Source: JAGTVG01 sp964389805 (GTDB lineage: Bacteria > Bacteroidota > Bacteroidia > Cytophagales > Cyclobacteriaceae). Taken from it: a stretch of 64,000 nucleotides of DNA. The stretch is taken from the NCBI GenBank assembly GCA_964389805.1, contig CAYMFU010000339.1:1-64000 (forward strand), given 5' to 3'. The notes under the pieces are model-generated. The model saw only the letters and a list, made by a program, of their open reading frames with translations. It was not told the origin of the DNA and ran no database searches. Shown piece by piece: positions 1 through 9,383 of this stretch. Every line of letters begins with the position of its first letter. Within the stretch, counting starts at the first letter, position 1. Position numbers and translations under genes: made by a program.

Positions 1-1212
1 TGTTCCATGGAATGCGGTAAAACCCTGACTGAATCAAAAGCTGAGATGCAACGGGCGATCGAGAATGTGGAAGTGGCATGTGGCATACCCGTTCTTATGC
101 AAAGTGAGTTTTCAGAGGATATAGCGGTAGGCATTGATGAATTTATTATCCGGCAACCTGTGGGCATATCAGCATGTATTGCACCTTTTAATTTCCCGAT
201 TATGATCCCATTCTGGTTCCTTCCTTATGCAATGGCCTGTGGGAACACCTACATCGTAAAGCCTTCGGAAAAGGTTCCTAAAACTATGCGCATGCTTTTC
301 GAGCTGATCGATCAACTGGATTTACCGGATGGGGTGGTGAACCTGGTAAATGGAGGAAAAGAGGCTGTAGATTCAATTTTGGATCATCCCGATATAAAAG
401 CCATCAGTTTTGTCGGATCTTCCGAAGTGGCAAAACATGTATATGAACGCGCTGCAAGAAACGGAAAGCGGGTACAGGCACAGGGAGGCGCTAAAAACCC
501 GGTCCTGGTACTTCCAGATTCTGACATGGAAGTAACCACAAAGATCATCAGTGACAGTGTATATGGTTGTGCCGGACAACGTTGTCTGGCTGCTTCCACA
601 ATTATCCCGGTAGGGGATCAAAAGCGGGTATTTACGGATGCTATCGTGGAGGCTGCAAAATCCAGGGTAACAGGATACGGGCTGGATCCTGAAACAGAAA
701 TGGGTGCCTTGATCAGCCAGGATAGTAAGGCACGTACTGAACGTCTGATCCAGAAAGGTGTAGACGAAGGTGCTAACCTGCTCCTCGATGGGCGGAATGC
801 GAAGATATCCGGGTATGAAAAAGGAAATTATATTAAACCAACGATCCTGGAGAATGTAAATCCCGCTGGGGATCTTAACAGGACTGAGATATTCGGACCT
901 GTCATGGGCATTATTCATGCAGAAAATATTGAAGATGCTATCCGCCTCGTTAATGAAAATAATTATGGTAATGCGGCTTGCATATTTACAAGTAATGGGG
1001 CCTATGCCCGAAAGTTCAGGAATGAGGCCAACGCCGGAAATATAGGTATCAATATTGGTATTGCTGCTCCGATGGCTTTTTTCCCTTTTAGTGGCTGGAA
1101 CGATAGTTTCTTCGGGGATCTTCATGGACAGGGAAAGCACGCTGTGGAATTTTTTACACAGACCAAGGTGGTGATAGAACGGTGGCCGAAAGAATGGACC
1201 AGAAAATTTTAA
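1..1212 (+). CDS. iolA: CoA-acylating methylmalonate-semialdehyde dehydrogenase, 5' end cut by window
   Basis: This aldehyde dehydrogenase oxidises malonate or methylmalonate semialdehyde to acetyl-CoA or propionyl-CoA in the cytoplasm, the last step of inositol catabolism. The frame is open to the first base, and the sequence before the first Met (position 7) still reads as family sequence. About 95 residues are therefore missing relative to the usual ~490, and the Met at 7 is internal. Visible motifs, numbered from that Met, are PFNFP (about 60-64), the GxxxxG-type NAD segment FVGSSEVAK and the catalytic Cys193 in GQRCLAAST. The motif GQRC rather than the E-rich context of other ALDHs, with no general-base Glu loop, is typical of the CoA-acylating branch. 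It is followed after 12 bp by iolE and then iolG, which supports an inositol role over valine catabolism. Confidence 0.9.
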   Translation, partial: CSMECGKTLTESKAEMQRAIENVEVACGIPVLMQSEFSEDIAVGIDEFIIRQPVGISACIAPFNFPIMIPFWFLPYAMACGNTYIVKPSEKVPKTMRMLFELIDQLDLPDGVVNLVNGGKEAVDSILDHPDIKAISFVGSSEVAKHVYERAARNGKRVQAQGGAKNPVLVLPDSDMEVTTKIISDSVYGCAGQRCLAASTIIPVGDQKRVFTDAIVEAAKSRVTGYGLDPETEMGALISQDSKARTERLIQKGVDEGANLLLDGRNAKISGYEKGNYIKPTILENVNPAGDLNRTEIFGPVMGIIHAENIEDAIRLVNENNYGNAACIFTSNGAYARKFRNEANAGNIGINIGIAAPMAFFPFSGWNDSFFGDLHGQGKHAVEFFTQTKVVIERWPKEWTRKF

Positions 1213-1224
1213 ACTCTTTATATC

Positions 1225-2124
1225 ATGATACAAATAGCAAATGCTCCCTGTTCCTGGGGTGTGCTCGAATTCGACCTTGAAGGAGAAGCCGCCGGTTATG
1301 AGCAGGTACTTGACGAAATCCGGGAAACTGGATATTCTGGTACTGAACTGGGTGACTGGGGATTCATGCCGCCAAATCCTTTTCAATTAAAGAAAGAGAT
1401 GACTACCCGGGGCCTTGAGTTGCTTGGGGCATTTGTTCCTGTGGCATTGTCTGATCCGTCCAGTCATAACCCGGGTACAGAAGTTGCTGTTAAAACGGCT
1501 AAATTGATGATGAATGCAGGATATTCAAATGCTTTTATCGTATTGTCCGATGATAATGGCAAAGATCCTGTAAGAACCCAAAATGCCGGGAGGGTGAAAC
1601 CAGAAATGGGCATGGACAAGACTCAATGGGAGAATTTTGCTTCAGGAGCCAATGAAATAGCTCGTAAAGTCAGACAGGAAACCGGATTACGTACTGTTTT
1701 TCACCATCATTGTGCCGGCTTTATTGAGACCTACGCAGAGGTAACAACACTGATGAAAATGACGGATCCGTCATTATTGGGATTGTGCCTCGATACCGGG
1801 CATTTAAAATTTGGTGGCGGCAATCCTTTGATGGCACTCGAAGAATTCCCGGATAGGATCTGGCATGTGCATTACAAAGATTGTCATCCTGGAATAGCTG
1901 AAAAATCTGTTGAATCCGGGTGGGATTATATTACTTCGGTACAGAATGGGATTTTTTGTGAACTGGGAAAAGGAGAGATAGATTTTGCAGAAATTACTAA
2001 TGTATTGAGAATTTCTGATTACAATGGTTGGATCGTTGTGGAACAGGACATACTTCCTGGAATGGGCTCTCCTAAAGAATGTGCGCTGAATAACAGGGAA
2101 TATCTAAGATCTATCGGACTTTAA
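1225..2124 (+). CDS. iolE: Inosose dehydratase-like sugar-phosphate isomerase/epimerase (IolE-type)
   Basis: A 299-residue xylose-isomerase-like TIM barrel, probably the metal-dependent dehydratase acting on 2-keto-myo-inositol in the cytoplasm. Candidate metal and substrate residues lie at barrel strand ends: E41 (GTELGDWG), the HHH at 160-162, D190 and H193 (LDTGH), H214/H216 (WHVHYKD) and E273 (VVEQD). The N-terminal ANAPCSWG and GYSGTELG segments resemble IolE. The gene is 12 bp after iolA and 10 bp before iolG, consistent with one operon. IolH or IolI, relatives with the same fold, are the main alternatives; the order iolA-x-iolG does not separate them. No signal peptide is present. Confidence 0.75.
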   Translation: MIQIANAPCSWGVLEFDLEGEAAGYEQVLDEIRETGYSGTELGDWGFMPPNPFQLKKEMTTRGLELLGAFVPVALSDPSSHNPGTEVAVKTAKLMMNAGYSNAFIVLSDDNGKDPVRTQNAGRVKPEMGMDKTQWENFASGANEIARKVRQETGLRTVFHHHCAGFIETYAEVTTLMKMTDPSLLGLCLDTGHLKFGGGNPLMALEEFPDRIWHVHYKDCHPGIAEKSVESGWDYITSVQNGIFCELGKGEIDFAEITNVLRISDYNGWIVVEQDILPGMGSPKECALNNREYLRSIGL

Positions 2125-2134
2125 ACTGACAAAT

Positions 2135-3148
2135 ATGAATACATTAAAATTGGGGCTTATCGGTGCTGGCAGGATCGGGAAAGTACATGCCGCCAGCATA
2201 TCTCAGCGGATCGATCAGGCTGAAGTCATCGCGATTGCAGATCCGGATATCAATGAAGCCGAACAACTGGCCGAAAAACTAGGGATCCCTATGGTTTCGG
2301 AAGATCCTATGGAGGTTTTTCAACATGTAGAAATTGATGCGGTGGTCATTTGTTCTCCAACAGATACCCATACGAATTATATTGAGCTTGCGGCAAGCCA
2401 AAAAAAGCATATATTTTGCGAAAAACCGATCGATCTTGACATTGAGAAGATCAAAAATGTTTTAGAAACCGTTGATGCTGCGGGGATTCAAATGATGGTA
2501 GGCTTCAACAGACGCTTTGATCCCAACTTTGCCAAAATAAAATCGCTTGTTTCTGAAGGCAAAATTGGAGATCCTCATATCCTGAAAATAACAAGCAGGG
2601 ATCCGGGGCCTCCTCCTCCACATTATATTAAAAGTTCAGGTGGTTTATTCCTTGATATGGCCATCCATGATTTCGACATGGCCCGTTTCATAGTTCATGA
2701 TGAAGTTACTGAAGTTTATTCGAAAGGAGCCGTAATGATAGATGATGAGATCGGAAAACTGGGTGATATTGATACCGCTATCACTACCCTGCAGTTCAAG
2801 AACGGTGCAATGGGAGTAATCGATAACAGCCGGAAAGCGGTGTATGGGTATGATCAGAGACTGGAAATATTTGGGTCTGAAGGCATGGCGAAAATTGATA
2901 ATAATTTGCCTGAAAATCATGAGTTGTTCAATGGGCAGGGATCACACAAATCGCTTCCATTGGATTTCTTTATGGAAAGATATACGGAATCCTATTACCT
3001 GGAAATGCTTGAATTTATCGCAGCCATTTTAAAAGGAGAACCATTAAGCGTTTCGGGATACGATGGATTAATGTCCGTTGCAATCGGACTTGCCGCAAGA
3101 AGATCCGTAACGGAGAAAAGACCAGTGAAGATGCAGGAGATTCTGTGA
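2135..3148 (+). CDS. iolG: myo-Inositol 2-dehydrogenase (Gfo/Idh/MocA family)
   Basis: A 337-residue NAD-dependent dehydrogenase that would oxidise myo-inositol to scyllo-inosose, the first committed step of the pathway. The Rossmann motif GAGRIG is at 10-15 and the EKP motif at 96-98. K97, D174 and H178 line up with the Lys-Asp-His catalytic set known for Bacillus IolG. The C-terminal half is the usual Gfo/Idh/MocA beta-sheet domain. It closes the visible iol operon; the next gene is convergent on the minus strand after about 105 bp. Other inositol or sugar dehydrogenases of the same family are possible, but the operon context favours IolG. Confidence 0.88.
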   Translation: MNTLKLGLIGAGRIGKVHAASISQRIDQAEVIAIADPDINEAEQLAEKLGIPMVSEDPMEVFQHVEIDAVVICSPTDTHTNYIELAASQKKHIFCEKPIDLDIEKIKNVLETVDAAGIQMMVGFNRRFDPNFAKIKSLVSEGKIGDPHILKITSRDPGPPPPHYIKSSGGLFLDMAIHDFDMARFIVHDEVTEVYSKGAVMIDDEIGKLGDIDTAITTLQFKNGAMGVIDNSRKAVYGYDQRLEIFGSEGMAKIDNNLPENHELFNGQGSHKSLPLDFFMERYTESYYLEMLEFIAAILKGEPLSVSGYDGLMSVAIGLAARRSVTEKRPVKMQEIL

Positions 3149-3254
3149 TTCCGGACAGATTTTTATTGAAAAATGAGATAAGATAAGGATTAATGCCTTA
3201 TTATTACCTGGAGGGTCCCAGAAATACCCGCAAAAATTACTGCCATTGCCGGTA

Positions 3255-5294
3255 TTAATCATCTAGACTGGTCAATACAAGTATTGATTCGGCACCACCT
3301 GTAATCTTTAAAACTTCAACGGACCAATTATAAGGATCCTGCATCTCACCTAAAAATTTAATCTTCGCAGGATAGAGCAATGCCGGCAACTGGTAATTGT
3401 CTGTGATCTGAAGTGCATTCAACATTTCAAAAGAGGCATCCCTCCCATCCTTTGCCCCAGGCATATCAAGTGTCGGCGGCACATCCTTAAGAATTATAGT
3501 ATGGCATTTGCCATCTAATAAAGCAGCATACATAGCCACAACACCCATCTCATTCCGTCCGGCGATCCCAACCTTAGAAGCTTCCACGTTTTCAATCGTT
3601 CTGCTAAACTGCAGGCACCTTAGGACATCATAAACACGCATAGAAGCAATAGTCCTACCCGTCCAGGCGGAAGCCCGGCGAACATGCCACTGGAGTTCAG
3701 GGGCCCATCCACTCTCACCAACACCCCTAGTCTCAAGATATGCAATATTCCAATTCTCATCTAATCCGGATATAAACTCTGCAGATTCCCACCGCGATTC
3801 ACCAGGGTTTTTTAATACGATCATCAGGGGTCTTTTCTCATTTTTTGGATTCCGCCATCGAAAATCCACTTTCAACCTCCATCCTTCTTCAGAAACAAAG
3901 CTGTAAATATCACTACCATACTGTGCGCGATCGAGCGTTCTGAATTCTAAAGCACTATCGAAAGGGATTTGTTCTGCAGGAAATTGATGAAAGGTTTTTC
4001 CCATTAGCTCGTTTACTACGATTTCCCGGTGACTACTCAGGCCTTCTGTATTTTTTATTTCAGGAGGTCCGGGAAGATTAACAAATGAATCCTGAATAAA
4101 CTTCGTGCGATCACCTATTGGGACACCCTCATGAAATACCATCAGTGTTTCGTTGTCGAGCATGGCTTCGTTCGACTCATCAACATCTCCGGCTTCATCT
4201 GGCGAGATATCCCTTTCCATAAGATGTTTCATGAAAAATGAGAATATCTCCTGTCTTGAATTTTTATGGTATGAATGTCCTCCAGGGGTAGATATAAAAT
4301 CGATATTTCCTTCAGCACCCATGAAGGAATAAAAGTCCTTAAGCTCTGTATACACTCTCCTGGAAGATTCAATTGTATTTAGTCCATCCCGGTCTGCCTG
4401 TGCTATAAAAAGTGGCCGGGGTGCAATCAGAGCTCCAATTTCCTGAAAATCCCATCCGTAGGTATTAAGGATCATCATGCAATCACAATGGCCGTCGATG
4501 GTCCTTTTTGAAATTTGATCTTCCAGGGTACTGTTACCGCAGACTGGGGCCACCACTTTGACCCTGTTATCTGCTGCAGCCAGGAACCAACTTATTGCTC
4601 CACCTCCAGATATACCTGTTATCCCCAACTTATCGGGATCAACTTCAGTCAAGGTACTGAGGAGATCGAGTCCTCTCATACCATTCCAGACTTCTACACC
4701 AGCTGGAGTATAACCCCTGCTATACCAGTTGAACCATCCCCGGTCATAACAACCCCAATGTTCTCCCCACACTTCCCCATATTGTACAGTTTCGACAATA
4801 AGACATACAAAACCCAGTTCTGCAAATTTCCTTGGATGAGCCTGGTAATGTGTTTTCTGAATCCTCGAGTGCCCGCATAGATAAAGCACAGCAGGACCGG
4901 GTTCTGAAATATTATCAGGGATATATAGATTAGCAGGAACGTACAGGTTCGGGAGAGATTCATAATACAACTTCTCGATCCGGTAGCCATCCATCTGTAT
5001 AGTTCCTGTATATTTTACATTCAATGGAGGTCTCGCTCCTTCTATAGGCATGCTCCCCAGGCTTATCATGCTTCGGAATTCTTCCAACTTCTTTTCCCGT
5101 ACGCGTTCCCATTCCTGGATATTCTGAATATCCGCTAAGGCATTATTCGTTATCTCACTGCCCACACGGGAGAGATAATGGCGTATATTATTGTCATTCC
5201 TGACTTTATTATCTATTTGATCTGCATGGTTTTTTTCAGGCTGGCATGAATATGAAAAAAACAATAAAAGTGAAAAAATGATCAACCGATACAT
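3255..5294 (-). CDS. Lipoprotein with tandem alpha/beta-hydrolase domains, second one degenerate
   Basis: A 679-residue exported esterase- or peptidase-like protein. The signal peptide ends in a lipobox with Cys17 (SYSC). Domain 1 (about 60-365) resembles acetyl-xylan-esterase/DLH-like hydrolases: nucleophile Ser229 in GISGGG, candidate acid D301/D303 and His340 in GGHSYH. Domain 2 (about 440-679) has a similar fold order, but the nucleophile position reads GIAGRNEMG with no serine, so it is probably non-catalytic. The gene at 11244-13439 has the same two-domain layout. The substrate is unknown; sulfatases nearby suggest an ester on a decorated glycan. It is convergent with the iol operon and its start lies in a gap holding a gene remnant. 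Confidence 0.8.
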   Translation of the reverse strand: MYRLIIFSLLLFFSYSCQPEKNHADQIDNKVRNDNNIRHYLSRVGSEITNNALADIQNIQEWERVREKKLEEFRSMISLGSMPIEGARPPLNVKYTGTIQMDGYRIEKLYYESLPNLYVPANLYIPDNISEPGPAVLYLCGHSRIQKTHYQAHPRKFAELGFVCLIVETVQYGEVWGEHWGCYDRGWFNWYSRGYTPAGVEVWNGMRGLDLLSTLTEVDPDKLGITGISGGGAISWFLAAADNRVKVVAPVCGNSTLEDQISKRTIDGHCDCMMILNTYGWDFQEIGALIAPRPLFIAQADRDGLNTIESSRRVYTELKDFYSFMGAEGNIDFISTPGGHSYHKNSRQEIFSFFMKHLMERDISPDEAGDVDESNEAMLDNETLMVFHEGVPIGDRTKFIQDSFVNLPGPPEIKNTEGLSSHREIVVNELMGKTFHQFPAEQIPFDSALEFRTLDRAQYGSDIYSFVSEEGWRLKVDFRWRNPKNEKRPLMIVLKNPGESRWESAEFISGLDENWNIAYLETRGVGESGWAPELQWHVRRASAWTGRTIASMRVYDVLRCLQFSRTIENVEASKVGIAGRNEMGVVAMYAALLDGKCHTIILKDVPPTLDMPGAKDGRDASFEMLNALQITDNYQLPALLYPAKIKFLGEMQDPYNWSVEVLKITGGAESILVLTSLDD

Positions 5295-5344
5295 GTTTTA
5301 ACAATTTAGATGAAAATGGACTTTAAGTACTTCAAGATAATAAT

Positions 5345-5559
5345 ATGCAGGATGATAAAAAAGTTAAGAGAATATTAGATAGGATAGAATAGCAGCCGAA
5401 TGGATCGGGGACAGATCCGATAATGATCATGATATTTGCCGGGAAGGTTCATTAATCGACCATCCCGAAAGAGCCCGAACTGCTTACAGATCTATCTATC
5501 CAGACTGGCAAAGGGTATTTAATGTTGAATTCGGAATTGTTGTGGAAGTAAAGAAGTGA
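5345..5559 (+). pseudogene. Short gene remnant, family not recognised
   Basis: The 327-bp gap between two large genes contains a decayed coding stretch. A frame from an ATG at 5345 gives about 15 residues (MQDDKKVKRILDRIE, then stop). A second frame, open from 5383 to a TGA at 5557-5559, gives 58 residues including EWIGDRSDNDHD and HPERARTAYRS. The two read smoothly into each other if one base is shifted near 5385 (…ILDRI then AAEWIGDR…). I do not recognise the family. It may be the C-terminal piece of a lost gene. Confidence 0.35.
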
Positions 5560-5606
5560 AATACGAAAATTATTTTAATTATCTTTAATTCAATTTTTAA
5601 CCGTAT

Positions 5607-5620
5607 TGATAAATTTATCA
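5607..5620. promoter_or_regulatory. Perfect 14-bp palindrome at the start codon of the glycosidase gene
   Basis: TGATAAATTTATCA is a perfect inverted repeat ending one base before the ATG at 5622. It could be an operator blocking translation or transcription, or chance in A/T-rich DNA. The half-site TTGATAAAT recurs as an inverted repeat upstream of the DUF5706 gene at 22221-22252. Confidence 0.3.
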
Positions 5621-5621
5621 C

Positions 5622-8609
5622 ATGAGTCGTTCTTTTTTAAGATCTGCACTTCGTATTACTACATTATTTGTCGTTCTTGTTTCCAACCTGGCTTGTTCGG
5701 AGAAAAAGCAGCTCCCACAATATACTGTTGCAGAAATACCCTGGGAACCAGGCCTTGGAAATCACCGGGCAGTATTAACAGTTAATGAACCGGCCGAAGC
5801 TGTAAGACTGGATTTATTATGGAGAAGAAGAGACCGGGATCCAGCCGTGAAAAGATTCCTTATCATAAGTGAATCTACATATGATACGATCCCGAACATT
5901 AAAAGACTTCTGGTAAACGGTGAAAAATGTGAACTCCTTTTTGGCCCGGTTCCGGAAGCCGGGAAGTATTATTTTTATTACCTCCCCTATACTCCTGATT
6001 CGACCTATGGATCCTATATTTATGATTATCTGAAACCGGAAGATCCCCCCAAAAAAAAATGGTTAAAGGCCATAAATTTTAAAGATTCAACACAATTTTC
6101 TAATATAGAAGTAGCCGAATACATGGAATTTCAATCCAGAACGGCCTTCGACAGCTTCTACCCGATGGAAGTTATCCCAACCCAAATTGAAAAAGCACGC
6201 TTTCTGAATAATAATCCTTCCGATTACCTGGTCTTTCCGGAAGACCGAAAGTATCCTATCCGCATGAATCGAGATATTCCCCTGAAATGGATACAGGATT
6301 CAGTCAACTATACTTTCAATGGAGAAGCTCAGCGAAATGAATATTACGCTTTTCAATTGGGCCTTTTTGCTTCTAAAAACGAGATCAGGAATGTAAAACT
6401 GGAGTTTTCAGACCTGGTCAGCAAGAAGACCAGGATACCTGCCTCAAAAATTACCTGTTTCAATATTTCCGGTGTTGACCCGGATGGAAAACCTTTTGTC
6501 AAAAGCATCAATGTACCACAAGGACAGGTCCAGGCATTATGGCTTGGAATCGATATCCCGGAGAAAATTGATCCGGGATTATATGAGGGTATGATTCATA
6601 TCCTACCGGATAACGCCGAGCATATTGAAATAAAAATGAATTTGGAAGTATCAAACAAGGTCATTAATGATCGTGGCGATTCAGAGCCCTGGAGACATTC
6701 CAGGTTACGGTGGTTGAACTCTACCCTCGGGATCGACGATGATCCGGTTGATCCATATCAGGATGTAGAATATAATGATCCGGGCATTATAAGTCTTACC
6801 GGGAAAAAAATAAAATTGGGTAGGAACCTGTTTCCTGAATCTATCGAAGTCTACGACAATGAATTATTAAACAGGCCTGTTTCATTCAGGATTTTATCGG
6901 GTAAGAACCAGGAAGTGACTATTGAATCAACTACTTCAAATGATGTTAAAAGATCAGGTAAAATTTCAATGGAAGGAGAAAGCCAATCTGCTGACTTTTA
7001 CGTTTCAATCCTTTCTACTATAGAGTTTGATGGATATTTGAACTATAAAGTCAGCCTCAGGGCCAAAAAAGATTTGTCAAATGCAGATATTCATCTGGAT
7101 ATCCCTATTAAAAAAGAAATAGCTGAATACATGATGGGCATGGGATTGCCAGGCACGACTGTACCGGAGTTTCATCAAGGGAAGTGGGAAGGGCCCCATG
7201 ATAGTTTCTGGATAGGCAATACGGCTGGGGGGATCCACTGCGAATTGAGAGGCAGCACCTATCACGGTCCCTTACTCAGTCTTTATAGGCCTGAATACCC
7301 AGCATCCTGGCATAACGGTGGTAAGGGCAGAATGAGTGTAAAAAAGCTGAATAATGAAGTCCTGGTGACGGTATCCTCCGGCAAGAGATCCATGAAAAAA
7401 GATGAAGAGATTGAATATGAGTTTTCACTGATCTTGACACCCGTAAAAGAGATAGATCTTTACGCTCAATTTACCGATCGATATTATCACAGCGGCGGGC
7501 AGCCGGCCCCAGGACCTGAAGACATCGAAACAGGTATAAAAGTGATCAACGTCCACCACGCCAACAAATACATTCCTTACATAAACTATCCTTTCCTTGA
7601 AACAGACAGTTTAAGAACTTTTATTGACCACTGGCACTCAAGGGGGATGAAAGTCAAGATCTACTATACCATCCGGGAGCTGACCAACCACCTGCCCGAG
7701 TTATTTGCTTTACGGAGCCTGGATTATGAGATCCTGCAGAATGGTCCGGGAGGTGGATTCCCCTGGCTGCGGGAACACTTACGCAGCAATTATCGCCGTC
7801 AATGGTATCACCCTTATGAAGATGGAGGGGCCGATGCCGCACTTTTGACAACTTCTGGGGACACCCGCTGGATCAATTATTATATTGAGGGCCTGGATTG
7901 GCTCGTAAAGAACCTGGATATTGATGGCATTTACCTGGATGACGTGGCATTTGATAGAAGGACACTGAAAAGAATGCGGAAAGTACTGAACCGCTCAAAG
8001 CCAGATGCCATGATTGATCTGCATTCCAATACAGGGTTTTCCAAGGGGCCAGCCACCCAATACACCGAATTCTTTCCATATGTAGATAAGCTCTGGTTTG
8101 GGGAAAGCTTCCAATATAACGATATGCCTCCCGATAATTGGCTGGTAGAGGTTTCCGGCTTGCCTTTCGGCTTGATGGGTGATATGCTTCAGGGTGGTGG
8201 AAACCGTTGGCTGGGTATGTTATTCGGCATGACTGTTAGGTTGCCATGGTATACGGCTGAAGTTATCAGCGATCCCAGGCCGGTCTGGAGGTTTTGGGAT
8301 GAGTATGATATAGTGAAATCCAGGATAATCGGATTCTGGGATAAAGAATGTCCGGTACAAACGGACGATCCGGATGTAAAGGTTACAGTCTATGAGCATC
8401 CTGATCATTTGATAATCGCACTGGGAAATTTCTCCATGTATACTAAAGAGGTAACGCTGAGATTCAGACATGGATCCATACAGCATCTGGAAGGAAAACA
8501 GCTTATTGCTCCTGCAATTCAGGATTTCCAGGATTCAACTGTTTTTAAATCCGGGGATAAAATCAAGGTTGATGCGAAAAAAGGATGGTTAATAATTCTT
8601 GAAAAATAG
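5622..8609 (+). CDS. Large lipid-anchored TIM-barrel glycoside-hydrolase-like protein (GH123/DUF6067-like)
   Basis: A 995-residue exported protein; the signal peptide ends with Cys25 (NLAC). The region at about 230-345 contains GEAQRNEYYAFQ and NVKLEFSDL, resembling the beta-sandwich that precedes GH123-type catalytic domains. Beta-rich sequence follows to about 640, then a TIM-barrel-like part (about 640-900) containing DGIYLDD at 768-774, with adjacent acidic residues as catalytic or substrate-binding candidates. The C-terminal ~80 residues look like a beta-sandwich. The family assignment rests on remembered layout, not on a search. Its place between two tandem hydrolases and next to a sulfatase fits glycan breakdown. 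A perfect palindrome abuts the start codon. Confidence 0.6.
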   Translation: MSRSFLRSALRITTLFVVLVSNLACSEKKQLPQYTVAEIPWEPGLGNHRAVLTVNEPAEAVRLDLLWRRRDRDPAVKRFLIISESTYDTIPNIKRLLVNGEKCELLFGPVPEAGKYYFYYLPYTPDSTYGSYIYDYLKPEDPPKKKWLKAINFKDSTQFSNIEVAEYMEFQSRTAFDSFYPMEVIPTQIEKARFLNNNPSDYLVFPEDRKYPIRMNRDIPLKWIQDSVNYTFNGEAQRNEYYAFQLGLFASKNEIRNVKLEFSDLVSKKTRIPASKITCFNISGVDPDGKPFVKSINVPQGQVQALWLGIDIPEKIDPGLYEGMIHILPDNAEHIEIKMNLEVSNKVINDRGDSEPWRHSRLRWLNSTLGIDDDPVDPYQDVEYNDPGIISLTGKKIKLGRNLFPESIEVYDNELLNRPVSFRILSGKNQEVTIESTTSNDVKRSGKISMEGESQSADFYVSILSTIEFDGYLNYKVSLRAKKDLSNADIHLDIPIKKEIAEYMMGMGLPGTTVPEFHQGKWEGPHDSFWIGNTAGGIHCELRGSTYHGPLLSLYRPEYPASWHNGGKGRMSVKKLNNEVLVTVSSGKRSMKKDEEIEYEFSLILTPVKEIDLYAQFTDRYYHSGGQPAPGPEDIETGIKVINVHHANKYIPYINYPFLETDSLRTFIDHWHSRGMKVKIYYTIRELTNHLPELFALRSLDYEILQNGPGGGFPWLREHLRSNYRRQWYHPYEDGGADAALLTTSGDTRWINYYIEGLDWLVKNLDIDGIYLDDVAFDRRTLKRMRKVLNRSKPDAMIDLHSNTGFSKGPATQYTEFFPYVDKLWFGESFQYNDMPPDNWLVEVSGLPFGLMGDMLQGGGNRWLGMLFGMTVRLPWYTAEVISDPRPVWRFWDEYDIVKSRIIGFWDKECPVQTDDPDVKVTVYEHPDHLIIALGNFSMYTKEVTLRFRHGSIQHLEGKQLIAPAIQDFQDSTVFKSGDKIKVDAKKGWLIILEK

Positions 8610-8653
8610 CATTTCCCTTATCTATATAAAATATCCTGCAAAAGTAAATATTA

Positions 8654-9286
8654 TCATACACTAAGGATATCTTCGAAATCTTCCTTCAGGGCTTCATAAT
8701 TGATATAACCTTCGGACACCATCTCAACCTCCTTTCCACGCTCAAGCAATATTGCCGGATAATTGTTTGCACCCCATCCTTTGACCAGGTCAAAATCTTC
8801 CTCGGTAAACCGTTCATACATCGGATCTTCATATCTTTCCATAAAACCGAATTTATTAACCCCGAATTGTTCAGCGACTTTGAAATAGGGCCTGATATTA
8901 TTGAGGTCCATCCCGTCAATATAATGCGTTTTTTGTATAGCATGCGCTATATCAAAGGCCAGGTCCGGCCTGAAGGATTTAAACACATTAAAAGCGATTG
9001 ATGGAGGGATGGAGTTGCTGACATAATCTCCATCATCCAGAAGTTTATGAAATTTTTCTCCAAACTCTATACCGGTGATCCTTTCTACACTTGGCAGGGA
9101 TTTTTTCAGATATTTGGCTTTTTCCGAGATCTTACAGATCCTGTTCCCTATAACTAGTCCGCCACTTTTTACCTCGAAATTCAATTGTTCATTATATTCT
9201 TCTTTCAACTTCAATATTACAGCATTAAAACCGAAACACCAGCCACACAAAGGATCAAAAGCATATATAATTTTTTGTTTATTCAC
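8654..9286 (-). CDS. DsbA-family thioredoxin-fold protein (FrnE-like)
   Basis: A 210-residue protein with the redox motif CGWC (C14-C17) close to the N-terminus and no signal peptide, so probably cytoplasmic. The helical insertion and the segment NNYPAILLERG (cis-Pro-containing loop) fit the DsbA/FrnE family of disulfide oxidoreductases or 2-hydroxychromene-carboxylate-isomerase-like proteins. The gene is convergent with the glycosidase upstream and divergent from the sulfatase at 9384. A link to sulfatase maturation or folding of exported Cys proteins is not shown. Confidence 0.8.
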   Translation of the reverse strand: MNKQKIIYAFDPLCGWCFGFNAVILKLKEEYNEQLNFEVKSGGLVIGNRICKISEKAKYLKKSLPSVERITGIEFGEKFHKLLDDGDYVSNSIPPSIAFNVFKSFRPDLAFDIAHAIQKTHYIDGMDLNNIRPYFKVAEQFGVNKFGFMERYEDPMYERFTEEDFDLVKGWGANNYPAILLERGKEVEMVSEGYINYEALKEDFEDILSV

Positions 9287-9383
9287 CTTTAATAATCAAA
9301 TTGCAAATGAAATTTCAATTTAAGCTGTTTTATACAATTCTGCCTAACGATTTTTAAATAAGATTATTAGATTTTTGGTTCAA

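Noticed and set aside
373..1386. Long minus-strand open frame opposite iolA and the start of iolE
   Set aside because: No family features, spans two real plus-strand genes, and its composition is that of an antisense shadow.
9375..9383. TTG start extending the sulfatase by three residues
   Set aside because: The ATG at 9384 gives a clean lipoprotein signal and is a better start.
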